In this document: one piece after another, positions 1-9,427 of the stretch
Numbering within the stretch: the stretch's first letter is position 1
How the letters are laid out: the number at the start of each line of letters is the position of its first letter
Source: Parendozoicomonas verongulae
GTDB lineage: Bacteria > Pseudomonadota > Gammaproteobacteria > Pseudomonadales > Endozoicomonadaceae
Direction: 5' to 3'
Length of the DNA: 64,000 nucleotides
NCBI RefSeq assembly: GCF_009711465.1
Contig: NZ_SMME01000867.1
Location: 1 to 64,000, forward strand
Made by a program: the position numbers and the translations under genes
The notes under the pieces: model-generated
Databases searched by the model: none
Told to the model about the DNA's origin: nothing
Seen by the model: only the letters and a program-made list of their open reading frames with translations

Positions 1-27
1 GGATGTTTCTATGCCGAGAACCTTCAT
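1..27 (-). CDS. tsaD: tsaD, N-terminal fragment (tRNA t6A synthase subunit)
   Basis: Read on the minus strand from an ATG at 27, the first nine codons give MKVLGIETS, the conserved start of TsaD (Gcp/YgjD), which continues CDET in the family. TsaD is the catalytic subunit that transfers threonylcarbamoyl to A37 of ANN-decoding tRNAs. Only nine residues are in the window. The identification is strengthened by its neighbour: tsaD is divergent from rpsU in most gammaproteobacteria. Confidence 0.75.
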
Positions 28-200
28 GGGGCGGGAGTGTCTCTGATTCAGATGGGCGGGAAATAATATAGTGCCCTCCTTGAGAAAACCACCTGTGGGA
101 GTGGGCTATTTCGTAGAATTTCTACTGATTTCTTCCCGAAAAAAGCCATCAGGGTGGGCTACACTGACAGCCATTGTCAGAAGCACTTGACAGATGGCTA

Positions 201-229
201 TTGACCCGCCTCCCTGCGACCTCTAAAAT
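201..229 (+). promoter_or_regulatory. Sigma-70 promoter of the rpsU-dnaG-rpoD operon
   Basis: TTGACC at 201-206 and TAAAAT at 224-229 are separated by exactly 17 bases, close to the sigma-70 consensus. Transcription would begin near 236, about 90 bases before rpsU. A second TTGACA lies at 187-192. An inverted repeat CTGACA/TGTCAG at 164-180 lies just upstream and could be an operator. Confidence 0.6.
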
Positions 230-327
230 TCGCGCCTTTGCGGATGCCCTTCTATTCTGTCGGGTACTTTGCGAGTCGATCTTCGACTACTTTTAAACTA
301 CTGATATATAAGGAAGGTGAGGCCCGC

Positions 328-543
328 ATGCCTGCTGTCAAAGTTAAAGAAAACGAACCCTTTGATATTGCCCTGCGTCGCTTTAAGCGCAGCTGTGAGA
401 AGGCTGGTATTCTCTCTGAAGTTCGTCGTCGCGAGCATTACGAGAAGCCAACTGCAGTTCGCAAGCGTCAGGCAGCTGCAGCAGTCAAGCGCCATCTGAA
501 GAAAGTTCAGCGCGAGCAACGTCGTCGCGAGCGTCTGTACTAA
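328..543 (+). CDS. rpsU: 30S ribosomal protein S21
   Basis: Small basic 71-residue protein starting [19 protein letters not shown], which is the typical S21 N-terminus, with an Arg/Lys-rich C-terminus ending RRRERLY. S21 joins the 30S platform near the 3' end of 16S rRNA and helps base pairing with mRNA leaders. The start at 328 is chosen over an in-frame ATG at 238 because it gives the family length and is preceded by a strong ribosome binding site (AAGGAAGGTGAGG, 311-323). It is the first gene of the macromolecular-synthesis operon with dnaG and rpoD. Confidence 0.97.
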   Translation: MPAVKVKENEPFDIALRRFKRSCEKAGILSEVRRREHYEKPTAVRKRQAAAAVKRHLKKVQREQRRRERLY

Positions 544-625
544 TTCAGCGCCGGACTAACCCGTTTCAGCCGTTATCATTCAGGATGTCTGATAATTTGA
601 AACAGGCTTAGACCAAAAGATCTTT

Positions 626-678
626 GCAGGCTGGTAGAGCTATCGCCAACATAATGTTGGTTATACCTTAAGGCCTGC
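626..678 (+). other. Structured rpsU-dnaG intergenic RNA
   Basis: The 288-base gap between rpsU and dnaG contains a nested fold: GCAGGC (626-631) can pair with GCCTGC (673-678), enclosing a perfect hairpin CCAACAT/ATGTTGG (646-660). No T-run follows, so it is not a textbook terminator. In the equivalent E. coli operon this gap holds an attenuating terminator and an RNase E site that set the ratio of S21 to primase. A similar role here is inference. Confidence 0.4.
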
Positions 679-831
679 TGGGATCGCCCAAACTGCACCT
701 CTTCCCTCTTCTACAGTTTTCACTCCCCATATTCCGATCTCAAATCTTTCTATCACATTATTGTGAGAAACCGTGATACCTTGAAGCAGTGAAAAACACC
801 TGACAGCTGCACCGAGAACACTGAACCGCTT

Positions 832-2742
832 ATGGCCGGATTGATCCCCCAGAGTTTTATCGATGACCTATTGGCCCGTACCGATATTATCGATGTCATA
901 GGCGAACGCATTACCCTGAAAAAGTCTGGTCGCAACCATCAGGCTCTCTGCCCGTTTCATAAAGAAAAGTCCCCGTCTTTTTCCGCAAACCAGGATAAAC
1001 AGTTCTACTACTGCTTTGGCTGCGGAGCCAGCGGCAATGCCGTGGGCTTTGTCATGGATCACGACCATGTGGACTTCCCCGAGGCAGTAGAAACCCTCGC
1101 CCGAAGAGCGGGTATGCAGGTTCCCAGGGAGAACAGCGGCTCTGTTCAGAAACGGGAGCGGTACGACACTCTCTATAAACTGCTCACTAAAGCCGCCGAC
1201 TGGTACACCGAACAACTGAAAGGTCATGCTCAGTCGGATGAAGCTGCCAGTTATCTACAGCGTCGCGGCCTGGATACAAACACTATTTCCACATTCCACC
1301 TTGGCTATGCACCGCCAGGATGGGACAACCTGATTCAAGCACTGGGCAGCACACCTGAACGCCAGCGCCTGCTACAGGATGCCGGGCTGGTGGTTGAGAA
1401 TGAGGAGCGCAAGTCCACCTACGACCGTTTCCGCAGCCGCATTATCTTCCCTATCAGAGATCAACGCGGTCGTGTCATTGCATTTGGCGGCCGGGTACTG
1501 GGTGATGATAAACCTAAATATCTTAATTCTCCGGAAACTCCTGTTTTCCATAAAGGCCGTGAGCTGTATGGTCTTTATGAAGCCCGAAAAGCCAACCGGG
1601 ATCTCAACCAGATTCTGGTGGTAGAAGGCTATATGGATGTGATTGCACTGGCGCAGCAAGGTATTACCAATGCGGTAGCAACCCTGGGTACAGCAACGAC
1701 ATCCGATCATCTTTCATACCTGTTCAAACACACCAGTCAGGTGACTTTCTGCTTTGATGGGGATAACGCCGGTCGTCAGGCTGCCTGGCGGGCACTGGAA
1801 AACGCGATTCCGGTAATGGATGATGGTAAACAGATACGCTTTCTGTTCCTTCCCCAAGGGGAAGACCCGGACTCCATTGTTCGCACTGAAGGCCCTGATG
1901 CTTTCCGTGCTCGCCTGAACGACACTCAGCAGGCACTGCCCTTTGACGTATACTTTTTCCGCCACTTCGAGCAGGAAATCGACACCACAACTCTGGATGG
2001 TAAAGCCCGCCTTGTTCACAAGGTGACGCCGTTTATTCACAAGTTGCCGGAAGGCTCTTTCAAAACCCTGATGCTCAAAAAGCTGGGTGAGTTAAGTGAC
2101 CTTGGCACAGATGCTGTGTCGTCTATTGTGCAGACCAACATTCAGAACAGTCAGGCTTATACTCCTGCACGACAGCAGTCTCACAGCGCACCGGTTGACC
2201 ACACCCCCCGTGAACATTACCACACAGTGCCTGAACAAAATTTTGCTCTACCCTATGAGGCTGGCAGCTCAGCACAGTACCAGCAGCGTGGACGCAGAAA
2301 CTTTAAAGGAGGCAGGCAAGAGTCTACAGCACCTGCCGTTAAACTTAAGCCAACCCAACGTGCACTCAGGCTTTTGTTGGACAGACCCGACCTGGCAAAA
2401 CTGATTGAACCTGAAAAGCTCAATACCAACAGCTCAGACGACGACATTCGTTTTCTTGCTGCACTATCCGAGTCACTGATGCGCAACACCGTCGAAAGCC
2501 CCTACGGCGTGTTGGGCAGCTGGTACGGAACCCGATTAGGTGAACGACTGAACCAGCTTATGCTCACAGACATGCCGATGGAAAACGCCGAGCGCATCAT
2601 GAAACAATGTCTGAAGAACATGACCGGTGATATGCAAGAGCCAGACACGCCACTCACGGCTATTGAGCGTCTGAAACAGGCAGCCAGTCGCAGCCGAGAT
2701 GGCTGGATTGTAAGAAAGCAAGAAAAAGACGCCAAACACTGA
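832..2742 (+). CDS. dnaG: DNA primase
   Basis: DnaG makes the RNA primers for lagging-strand synthesis and initiation, working with the DnaB helicase. The 636-residue protein has the N-terminal zinc finger (C40, H43, C61, C64) and the TOPRIM catalytic fold (VVEGYMDV near residue 265; FDGDNAG near 310), followed by a low-complexity linker around residues 430-500 and a C-terminal helicase-interaction domain. Length matches gammaproteobacterial DnaG, with a slightly long Gln/Arg-rich linker. The start ATG has only a weak ribosome binding site, as expected for a low-abundance product between rpsU and rpoD. Confidence 0.97.
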   Translation: MAGLIPQSFIDDLLARTDIIDVIGERITLKKSGRNHQALCPFHKEKSPSFSANQDKQFYYCFGCGASGNAVGFVMDHDHVDFPEAVETLARRAGMQVPRENSGSVQKRERYDTLYKLLTKAADWYTEQLKGHAQSDEAASYLQRRGLDTNTISTFHLGYAPPGWDNLIQALGSTPERQRLLQDAGLVVENEERKSTYDRFRSRIIFPIRDQRGRVIAFGGRVLGDDKPKYLNSPETPVFHKGRELYGLYEARKANRDLNQILVVEGYMDVIALAQQGITNAVATLGTATTSDHLSYLFKHTSQVTFCFDGDNAGRQAAWRALENAIPVMDDGKQIRFLFLPQGEDPDSIVRTEGPDAFRARLNDTQQALPFDVYFFRHFEQEIDTTTLDGKARLVHKVTPFIHKLPEGSFKTLMLKKLGELSDLGTDAVSSIVQTNIQNSQAYTPARQQSHSAPVDHTPREHYHTVPEQNFALPYEAGSSAQYQQRGRRNFKGGRQESTAPAVKLKPTQRALRLLLDRPDLAKLIEPEKLNTNSSDDDIRFLAALSESLMRNTVESPYGVLGSWYGTRLGERLNQLMLTDMPMENAERIMKQCLKNMTGDMQEPDTPLTAIERLKQAASRSRDGWIVRKQEKDAKH

Positions 2743-2943
2743 TAAAATTCCATGTCCGGGGGTTGAAAAGCAAAAATCCAACCCCAATTACAGACTCAGC
2801 TCCCGGTGGTGCCCGTCGTTCCGGCATCGCTCAAATAGCCTTTTCGCAAGGCTGCGCTGGCATAGGGAAGCCAACGCACTTCATTTCTGGTTTATCTGCC
2901 GGGTTACAAACTCGGCATATAGCATATGGCAAGTCCTGTACGC

Positions 2944-2949
2944 TATAAT
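2944..2949 (+). promoter_or_regulatory. Possible internal rpoD promoter (-10 element)
   Basis: The 274-base dnaG-rpoD gap has a perfect TATAAT at 2944-2949, about 68 bases before the rpoD start. No good -35 hexamer sits 17 bases upstream, so a promoter is plausible but weakly supported. The rest of the gap shows no gene. Confidence 0.35.
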
Positions 2950-3016
2950 TGACCGCTTACTGTCAAAGCGCCGGGAACATTTCGTGGTGAATGGGTCTCG
3001 CTGTTAAAGGGTTGAT

Positions 3017-4840
3017 ATGTCCGCAAATTCTCAACAACAATCCCGACTGAAAGAACTCATCAGCCGCGGTAAGGAACAGGGCTACCTGACCTATGCGGAG
3101 GTCAACGATCACCTGCCTGATGACATCTCCGACCCAGAACAGGTCGAAGACATCATCCGCATGATCAATGACATGGGTATTCAAGTCTTCGAAACTGCTC
3201 CCGACAGCGATGCCCTCCTCCTCGGTGATGACGAAAGCTCCACTGACGAAGACGCTGCCGAAGAAGCCGCTGCCGCCCTTGCTGCCGTAGAGCAGGAAGC
3301 GGGCCGTACGACTGACCCTGTGCGCATGTATATGCGTGAAATGGGCACCGTAGAGCTACTGACTCGTGAAGGCGAAATCCAGATCGCCAAGCGTATCGAA
3401 GAAGGCCAGCGTGAAGTTTTCACCGCCCTGGCTCACTTCCCTGGCACCATTCAGCTGATTCTCAGCGATTACTACCGCATCGTAGAAGAAGAAGGCCGCC
3501 TGAGCGACCTCTTCACCGGTTATATCGATCCTGAGCCAGACCCTGCTCCAGCTACAGCGGCTGACCAGATTCCGGAAGACGCTCTGGAAGATGATGACGA
3601 TGACGACGAAGAGGAGGAAAACACAGGCCCCGACCCCGAGGAAGCCAGAATCCGCTTCGGCGAACTCTTTGAAGCCCACGAAGCTGCTGTAGCGGCTATT
3701 GAAGCCCATGGTCGTAAGAGCTCTGAAGCGAAAGCTGCTCTGGCTGCTGCTGCCGAGCTGTTCGTAGCTATCAAGCTGATCCCCCGTGTCTCCGACCTGA
3801 TGATTTTCCGGGTACGTAACGCACTGGATCAGATTCGCACCAGCGAAAAGACCGTTATGCAGCTGTGCATCCGTCGTGCACGCCTGCCTCGCAAGACCTT
3901 CCTGAGCCAGTTCCCAGGCAACGAAAGCAACCTGGAATGGCTGGATCAGCTGTGCGCAGACAACCCCGACCAGGCTGCCAGCCTGAAGGCCCAGCGTGTC
4001 GAAATCCTCCGCGCCCAGCGCAAGCTGAAGGCTGTGGAAGATGATATCGGTCTGCCACTGCCAGACATCAAGGATATCAACCGTCAGATGTCTATCGGTG
4101 AGGCCCGCGCCCGCCGCGCCAAGAAAGAGATGGTCGAAGCCAACCTGCGTCTGGTTATCTCCATCGCCAAGAAGTACACCAACCGCGGCCTGCAATTCCT
4201 CGATCTGATCCAGGAAGGCAACATCGGCCTGATGAAGGCTGTCGACAAGTTTGAATACCGCCGTGGTTACAAGTTCTCCACCTACGCAACATGGTGGATT
4301 CGTCAGGCGATTACCCGCTCTATCGCTGACCAGGCCCGCACCATCCGTATTCCGGTGCATATGATCGAAACGATCAACAAACTGAACCGTATCTCCCGCC
4401 AGATGCTGCAGGAAATGGGTCGCGAACCCACCCCTGAAGAACTGGCAGAGCGTATGGAAATGCCGGAAGACAAAATCCGCAAGGTTCTGAAAATCGCCAA
4501 AGAGCCCATCTCCATGGAAACGCCCATCGGCGATGATGAAGACTCCCATCTGGGGGACTTCATTGAGGACACCACCATCCACTCACCAGTGGATTCTGCG
4601 ACCTCAGAGGGCCTGCGCGAAGCGACCCGCAGCGTACTGGGCGGCCTCACAGCCCGAGAAGCCAAAGTACTGCGCATGCGCTTCGGTATCGACATGAACA
4701 CTGACCACACTCTGGAAGAAGTGGGCAAGCAGTTCGACGTAACCCGTGAGCGTATCCGCCAGATCGAAGCGAAGGCACTGCGCAAGCTGCGCCATCCAAC
4801 TCGCTCTGATCACCTGCGCAGCTTCCTGGACGAGCAGTAA
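3017..4840 (+). CDS. rpoD: RNA polymerase sigma factor RpoD (sigma-70)
   Basis: The housekeeping sigma factor: binds core RNA polymerase and recognises -35/-10 promoters. It has region 1.1 at the N-terminus, region 1.2 around residues 100-130 ([20 protein letters not shown]), a large non-conserved insertion carrying an acidic stretch ([10 protein letters not shown] near residue 195), regions 2.1-2.4 with the hallmark [14 protein letters not shown], region 3, and region 4.2 ending in the [23 protein letters not shown]. At 607 residues it is close to the E. coli length (613). The ATG at 3017 has AAAGGG upstream. Third gene of the rpsU operon, with a strong terminator after it. Confidence 0.98.
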   Translation: MSANSQQQSRLKELISRGKEQGYLTYAEVNDHLPDDISDPEQVEDIIRMINDMGIQVFETAPDSDALLLGDDESSTDEDAAEEAAAALAAVEQEAGRTTDPVRMYMREMGTVELLTREGEIQIAKRIEEGQREVFTALAHFPGTIQLILSDYYRIVEEEGRLSDLFTGYIDPEPDPAPATAADQIPEDALEDDDDDDEEEENTGPDPEEARIRFGELFEAHEAAVAAIEAHGRKSSEAKAALAAAAELFVAIKLIPRVSDLMIFRVRNALDQIRTSEKTVMQLCIRRARLPRKTFLSQFPGNESNLEWLDQLCADNPDQAASLKAQRVEILRAQRKLKAVEDDIGLPLPDIKDINRQMSIGEARARRAKKEMVEANLRLVISIAKKYTNRGLQFLDLIQEGNIGLMKAVDKFEYRRGYKFSTYATWWIRQAITRSIADQARTIRIPVHMIETINKLNRISRQMLQEMGREPTPEELAERMEMPEDKIRKVLKIAKEPISMETPIGDDEDSHLGDFIEDTTIHSPVDSATSEGLREATRSVLGGLTAREAKVLRMRFGIDMNTDHTLEEVGKQFDVTRERIRQIEAKALRKLRHPTRSDHLRSFLDEQ

Positions 4841-4870
4841 TCACAGCCGCTTCTCCAGTTTAAGCACATA

Positions 4871-4899
4871 AAAAAAGACGCCTCCGGGCGTCTTTTTTA
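4871..4899 (+). terminator. Rho-independent terminator after rpoD
   Basis: GACGCC (4877-4882), loop TCCG, GGCGTC (4887-4892), flanked by A6 on the left and T7 on the right. It therefore works in both directions and ends the rpsU-dnaG-rpoD operon as well as anything coming from the minus strand. Confidence 0.9.
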
Positions 4900-4905
4900 T
4901 GCTCC

Positions 4906-5226
4906 TTATCTACGTTTCTTCCCCAAGCTAGGCAGCCCTCCAGAAATGAAAGATGCAGACTTTTTATATTGCTTGAAGTCTGCAGTCTTATCTTTCCTTC
5001 GAGGCCCCGACTTTGGCTCGTAGCACTTAACTTTATCCCTTCTTATAAGCCATCTTAGAACTGATGCAGCTTTCTTATTCTCTCGTAATTCTTTCTCTAA
5101 TTTTCTTTCCGCCCGAAGATCACCATGAGCTGTTTTATACGCGAGAGTTCCGATGACATTCCTGTATGCCATATCGATTTTTGCCACAAAGGACTCCTTT
5201 CCACAAGAGATACAGGAAAGCTTCAT
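4906..5226 (-). CDS. Hypothetical small basic protein with CxxC
   Basis: A possible 106-residue protein squeezed between the rpoD and pnp terminators. It starts MKLSCISCGKESF, so has a CxxC pair at residues 5-8 and a third Cys near residue 68, and is strongly basic with a Lys/Arg-rich C-terminus (GKKRR). The stretch is visibly more A/T-rich than its neighbours, suggesting later acquisition. I recognise no family. No ribosome binding site precedes the ATG, and the pnp terminator lies only 10 bases upstream of it, so expression would need read-through. It could be a chance open frame. Confidence 0.4.
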   Translation of the reverse strand: MKLSCISCGKESFVAKIDMAYRNVIGTLAYKTAHGDLRAERKLEKELRENKKAASVLRWLIRRDKVKCYEPKSGPRRKDKTADFKQYKKSASFISGGLPSLGKKRR

Positions 5227-5235
5227 ACAGATACA

Positions 5236-5261
5236 ACAAAGGCGACCGAAGTCGCCTTTGT
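5236..5261 (-). terminator. Terminator after pnp
   Basis: An 11-bp perfect stem ACAAAGGCGAC/GTCGCCTTTGT with a CGAA loop (TTCG on the minus strand), 35 bases beyond the pnp stop codon. The minus-strand T-run is short and lies within the stem end (TTTGTTGT). Confidence 0.75.
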
Positions 5262-5295
5262 GGGTTTATAGAAGGTTTAAGCGGTCAGGAAATAA

Positions 5296-7395
5296 TTAGT
5301 CCTGATCCTGCATGTTAGCCAGCTCTTTGATGCTCAGCTTGATGCGGCCGCGGTTATCAACGTCCATAACCACAACTTTAACCTGCTGGCCTTCCGTCAG
5401 GTAATCACTCACATTGTTCACGCGCTCTTCAGCGATCTGGGAAATGTGAACCAGACCATCACGGCCAGGCAGAATGTTAACGAATGCACCGAATTCCACG
5501 ATACGGGCGACAGTACCTTCGTAAACCTTGCCCACTTCCGCTTCAGCAGTGATGCCGTACACTTTGTCGTAGGCAGCCTGACAAACGTCTTTGTTCTCGC
5601 CGTAAATCTTAACAACACCGTCGTCAGAAATATCGATAGACGCACCAGTCTCTTCACACAGACCACGGATAGTGGAACCACCCTTACCGATCACGTCGCG
5701 GATCTTGTCTGGGTGAATCTTCATGGTCATGGTCATAGGTGCGTTTTCGTTCAGCTCGGTACGAGGTGTAGCGATAACGCGGTTCATCTGCTCCAGAATG
5801 GTCAGACGAGCCTGCAGAGCCTGCTCCAGGGCGATTTCCATGATCTCTTCAGTGATACCCTGAATCTTGATATCCATCTGCAGAGCGGTCACACCTTCGG
5901 AGGTACCGGCAACCTTGAAGTCCATGTCGCCCAGGTGATCTTCATCACCCAGAATGTCAGTCAGAACGGCGAAACGCTCGTCTTCCTTGATCAGCCCCAT
6001 GGCGATACCAGCCACAGGAGCCTTCAGGGGTACACCAGCGTCCATCAGGGCCAGAGAGGTACCACATACGGAAGCCATAGAGCTGGAACCGTTGGATTCA
6101 GTGATCTCGGATACTACACGCAGTGTGTATGGGAACTCTTCTTCGGTAGGCAGCAGGGCGCCAACACCACGGCGGGCCAGACGACCGTGACCAATTTCAC
6201 GGCGACCAACACCACCCATACGGCCACACTCACCTACAGAGTAAGGAGGGAAGTTGTAGTGCAGCATGAAGGAGTCGCGGCTTTCGCCTTCCAGGCTGTC
6301 GATCAGCTGTGCGTCACGGGCAGTACCCAGAGTAGTTGTAACCAGCGCCTGAGTTTCACCACGGGTGAACAGAGCGGAGCCGTGAGTCTTTGGCAGAACA
6401 CCCACTTCGATATGCAGGGGGCGTACAGTCTTGGTGTCACGACCGTCGATACGTGGTTTGCCATCCAGGATAGTGTTACGTACGTGAGCCTTTTCCAGCT
6501 TGGCGAACATGCCCTTCACGTCATCAGCGGAAGGACCTTCCTCACCAGTAAACTGCTCAGCAGCTGCATCACGCAGTTCACCCAGAGTCGTGTTACGTAC
6601 CTGCTTTTCGCTGATAGCGAAAGCTTCAGCAATTCTTGCACCGAAAGCTACTTCCAGAGCGGAACGCAGTTCAGTGTTTTCAGCAGCAGGCGTCCACTCG
6701 CGCTGTGGCTTGCCAGCTTCAGCAGCAAACTCACCGATAGCGGCGATAGCAGAGTTGTAACCTTCCTGAGCGAACAGAACAGCGCCCAGCATTTCATCTT
6801 CGGTCAGCTCTTTGGCTTCAGATTCGACCATCAGTACCGCGCTGGCAGTACCGGCTACCACCATGTCCAGCTCAGACTCTTTCAGCTCTTCGTAAGACGG
6901 GTTCAGCAGGTAGCCGCCTTTCTCTTCGTTAAAGCCAACACGAGCTGCACCAATTGGGCCCGCAAAAGGAATACCGGAGACAGCCAGCGCCGCAGATGTG
7001 GCGATCATGGCCAGAATGTCCGGGTCGTTCTGTTTGTCGGTAGACAGTACAGTGATGATCACCTGAACTTCGTTCATGTAACCTTTAGGGAACAGAGGGC
7101 GAATAGGGCGGTCGATCAGACGGGAGGTGAGGGTTTCTTTTTCACTTGGACGGCCTTCACGCTTCAGGAAGCCACCGGGAATTTTACCAGCTGCGTAGGT
7201 CTTTTCCTGATAGTGAACAGACAGGGGGAAGAAGTCCTGGCCTTCGCGGGCAGACTGAGCGCCCACAACAGTCGCCAGTACAACCAGATCGCCCATGGTA
7301 GCCAGTACGGCACCGTCAGCCTGACGGGCAATACGGCCAGTTTCCAGAGTGACCTGCTGGCCACCGAAGTCAAACGTCTTTGTTACAGGATTCAC
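5296..7395 (-). CDS. pnp: Polyribonucleotide nucleotidyltransferase (PNPase)
   Basis: Phosphorolytic 3'-5' exoribonuclease of the RNA degradosome. Two RNase PH domains (the second includes [16 protein letters not shown] and [14 protein letters not shown]) are followed by a KH domain ([20 protein letters not shown]) and an S1 domain (GFGAFV-type core [20 protein letters not shown]). I choose the GTG at 7395, giving [12 protein letters not shown] and 699 residues, because related PNPases begin MNP/MLNP and AAGGAAA lies just upstream. A GTG at 7413 would add six residues. It lies downstream of rpsO in the usual order and has a structured leader. Confidence 0.97.
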   Translation of the reverse strand: MNPVTKTFDFGGQQVTLETGRIARQADGAVLATMGDLVVLATVVGAQSAREGQDFFPLSVHYQEKTYAAGKIPGGFLKREGRPSEKETLTSRLIDRPIRPLFPKGYMNEVQVIITVLSTDKQNDPDILAMIATSAALAVSGIPFAGPIGAARVGFNEEKGGYLLNPSYEELKESELDMVVAGTASAVLMVESEAKELTEDEMLGAVLFAQEGYNSAIAAIGEFAAEAGKPQREWTPAAENTELRSALEVAFGARIAEAFAISEKQVRNTTLGELRDAAAEQFTGEEGPSADDVKGMFAKLEKAHVRNTILDGKPRIDGRDTKTVRPLHIEVGVLPKTHGSALFTRGETQALVTTTLGTARDAQLIDSLEGESRDSFMLHYNFPPYSVGECGRMGGVGRREIGHGRLARRGVGALLPTEEEFPYTLRVVSEITESNGSSSMASVCGTSLALMDAGVPLKAPVAGIAMGLIKEDERFAVLTDILGDEDHLGDMDFKVAGTSEGVTALQMDIKIQGITEEIMEIALEQALQARLTILEQMNRVIATPRTELNENAPMTMTMKIHPDKIRDVIGKGGSTIRGLCEETGASIDISDDGVVKIYGENKDVCQAAYDKVYGITAEAEVGKVYEGTVARIVEFGAFVNILPGRDGLVHISQIAEERVNNVSDYLTEGQQVKVVVMDVDNRGRIKLSIKELANMQDQD

Positions 7396-7647
7396 GATAT
7401 ATTTCCTTTCCACTATTTCATCGTACCTGACCGACTACGCAACTTTCATGCTCATTGGGATGCAATCCACAAAACAGTTCCGACCAGCCTGTCTTCTGGA
7501 TTGCACCCTGATCTTGAGTCCGTGATCAGTCAGTCAATTAAGAGAAAACAGTCCCCATGACCCTTTTCCCTTCACACCGGACAGAGAGCAAGCGCTCCAT
7601 CGCGGCTCCTCACACTGTTACACCTGTAATACACAGTTATAACAAAA

Positions 7648-7687
7648 CACCGCTGCCATTAACCTCAGGAGGTTTCCGGAAGCGGTG
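7648..7687 (-). promoter_or_regulatory. pnp leader stem-loop (candidate RNase III/PNPase autoregulation site)
   Basis: CACCGCT (7648-7654) pairs with AGCGGTG (7681-7687), and the interior AACCT/AGGTT closes on a CAGG loop, giving a long hairpin about 250 bases upstream of the pnp start. A second small hairpin CACACTT/AAGTGTG is at 7704-7720. In E. coli a hairpin in the pnp leader is cut by RNase III so that PNPase represses its own mRNA. The position fits, but the function here is inferred. The remainder of the 413-base gap shows no gene. Confidence 0.45.
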
Positions 7688-7731
7688 CTCTCTGTTTATA
7701 TCACACACTTACAAAGTGTGCTGATACAAAC

Positions 7732-7760
7732 AAGCCGGAAACCATTTGATTTCCGGCTTT
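7732..7760 (-). terminator. rpsO terminator in the rpsO-pnp gap
   Basis: AAGCCGGAAA (7732-7741) and TTTCCGGCTT (7750-7759) form a perfect 10-bp stem. On the minus strand it is followed by GTTTG, a weak T-tract, so partial read-through into pnp is expected, as in E. coli. Confidence 0.7.
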
Positions 7761-7808
7761 GTGCGCTCAATGCCGCTCGAGGCAGCAAATGAAACGACAT
7801 CAAGAATC

Positions 7809-8078
7809 TTAACGACGCAGGCCCAGGCTCTTGATGATAACGCGGTAACGCTCAACGTCTTTCTTCTTCAGGTAGTCCAGCAGGCTACGACGCTGGTTTA
7901 CCATGCGGATCAGACCACGACGGGAGTGGTGATCGTGGATGTGAGCCTTGAAGTGAGACTGCAGGCCTTCAATGTTGGCGGTCAGCAGGGCTACCTGAAC
8001 TTCAGGGGAGCCAGTGTCGTTCTCGCCACGGCCGTACTTAGCTACGATTTCAGCTTTTTGCTCTACAGTCAGAGACAT
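7809..8078 (-). CDS. rpsO: 30S ribosomal protein S15
   Basis: An 89-residue primary rRNA-binding protein of the 30S platform. The sequence [18 protein letters not shown] through [24 protein letters not shown] is the full S15 family, with the conserved HDHHSRRGL and [11 protein letters not shown] motifs. The start at 8078 is chosen over an in-frame codon at 8105 because it gives the family length. It is followed by a terminator and pnp. Unusually, truB is not the next gene upstream: a 3.7-kb cassette intervenes. Confidence 0.97.
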   Translation of the reverse strand: MSLTVEQKAEIVAKYGRGENDTGSPEVQVALLTANIEGLQSHFKAHIHDHHSRRGLIRMVNQRRSLLDYLKKKDVERYRVIIKSLGLRR

Positions 8079-8340
8079 TGTGTAACTCCAATCAATAATA
8101 TGCATGAATCAAAGGATTGGCCGCGCATATTAACAGCCACCCTGAAACGCCAGAATTTGCTCCCGCAGATCGCTCTTGGAGCCCTGGAAGGAACGCCATC
8201 TGACAAAAGCGGTATTCTAAACCCATATTCGGGATTATTCACCCCGCAATTGCACTCAGTTGTAACGATGAGTTACGAACAAGCGCCTTCTACAAGGAGA
8301 AAGCTGGGGCTCTTTTCTTCCAGAACAGTCCCTGCAGGGG

Positions 8341-9264
8341 CTATATTCCCGTAGTTGGCTGGCCTTTTGGTGGTAAGTCCCTCATACATGCCCGAAAATG
8401 CTCCAGAAAAGCGTCCATAACCTGTGACCGACTGTCTCCGGACTTGGTCATCAAGTAAAACGGTGACTCATAGTGAAGACTGTCTGAAAGCACGGGTTTC
8501 AGCTCTCCACGATCCACCCAGTGCTGGGCATAATGGGCGGGTAGAAAGCCAATATAACGTCCTGTCATAATCAGCAGGGCTTCGGCTTCCATATTGTTCA
8601 CCACCGCAGAAGATGTACTTGCATTCAACATCTTCAAATCAACCTCATGCTCATAACCGTGAACAACAATCTTGTTTTTGCAGATATCCTCCAGAACAGG
8701 CTCCTGCTTAAAAAAGGGATGCCCAATACCGCAATACACAAGGTGTAACTCGGTAAACAACTCTTCATAGCAAATTCCGGAAATTTTTATCGGGCACGGG
8801 CTAACAGCCACATGGATACGCCCATTCAGTATGCTCTGCTCCAGCTCATGGGGGGAAAGCACCTGGATATATATGCGTACCTTTTCAGCTATGTTATTGA
8901 ACTTTCGAACAGCATCAACAAAACGAAACTCTGCATTGGTAATAGTGTTGTCAATCAAACCAATTCTTAACTCACCCTCAAGTGACTCGGCCAGATGTGT
9001 AGCCTCAATGCGGAACTCTTCAACAGAGCGCAACAACTGCAGTGCTGCGTTATAAACTTTTCTTCCTGGCTCGGACAGCTGAAAGCCACTGCGCCCCCGT
9101 GAACAAAGCTTGACACCCAAACGGGTTTCCAACTGGTTCATATATTCACTGATTGTGGACTGACCAATATTTAATACCGACTGAGCCGCCGAAAACCCAC
9201 CGCTATTAACAATTTCGACAAATGTTCGCAGTAGCTTTAAATCAACATCCTGTACCTGTTTCAT
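8341..9264 (-). CDS. LysR-family transcriptional regulator
   Basis: 307 residues with an N-terminal winged HTH (LRTFVEIVNSGGFSAAQSVL, residues about 10-65) and a C-terminal periplasmic-binding-protein-like effector domain. It is divergently transcribed from the ureohydrolase gene with a 163-base shared control region containing a T-N11-A dyad, the usual arrangement for a LysR regulator acting on its neighbour. The inducer is unknown. A guanidino compound or its breakdown product is a reasonable guess from the context. Confidence 0.9.
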   Translation of the reverse strand: MKQVQDVDLKLLRTFVEIVNSGGFSAAQSVLNIGQSTISEYMNQLETRLGVKLCSRGRSGFQLSEPGRKVYNAALQLLRSVEEFRIEATHLAESLEGELRIGLIDNTITNAEFRFVDAVRKFNNIAEKVRIYIQVLSPHELEQSILNGRIHVAVSPCPIKISGICYEELFTELHLVYCGIGHPFFKQEPVLEDICKNKIVVHGYEHEVDLKMLNASTSSAVVNNMEAEALLIMTGRYIGFLPAHYAQHWVDRGELKPVLSDSLHYESPFYLMTKSGDSRSQVMDAFLEHFRACMRDLPPKGQPTTGI

Positions 9265-9320
9265 ACGCCACCAGTCGTTAAAAGTAATTAAAGATGACTA
9301 AAATCTTATTTTTTAATCTC

Positions 9321-9335
9321 ATCGTATTTTTCGAT
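9321..9335. promoter_or_regulatory. LysR-type operator (T-N11-A)
   Basis: ATCGTATTTTTCGAT, with dyad ATCG/CGAT and the T-N11-A spacing (T9322, A9334) typical of LysR binding sites, midway between the regulator and the ureohydrolase gene. Confidence 0.5.
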
Positions 9336-9427
9336 ATAAACAACAGATATGAAGGATTTTATCCATCTAAAGCTAGCGCTACATTGATCTAGCTTTCTCT
9401 AATCGCCAATCAATGGGATGACTGATC

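Noticed and set aside
164-180. CTG…CAG palindrome upstream of rpsU as a LexA box
   Set aside because: The spacing between CTG and CAG is 11 bases, not the required 10, and the core is not A/T-rich. Kept only as an inverted repeat.
5446-7560. A 704-codon open frame antisense to pnp, and similar long antisense frames opposite infB (13859-16090), nusA (15987-17681), ftsH and carB
   Set aside because: They lie wholly over strongly conserved genes and their translations are low-complexity mixtures rich in T, N, Q, H and S, as expected from the complementary strand of codon-biased genes.
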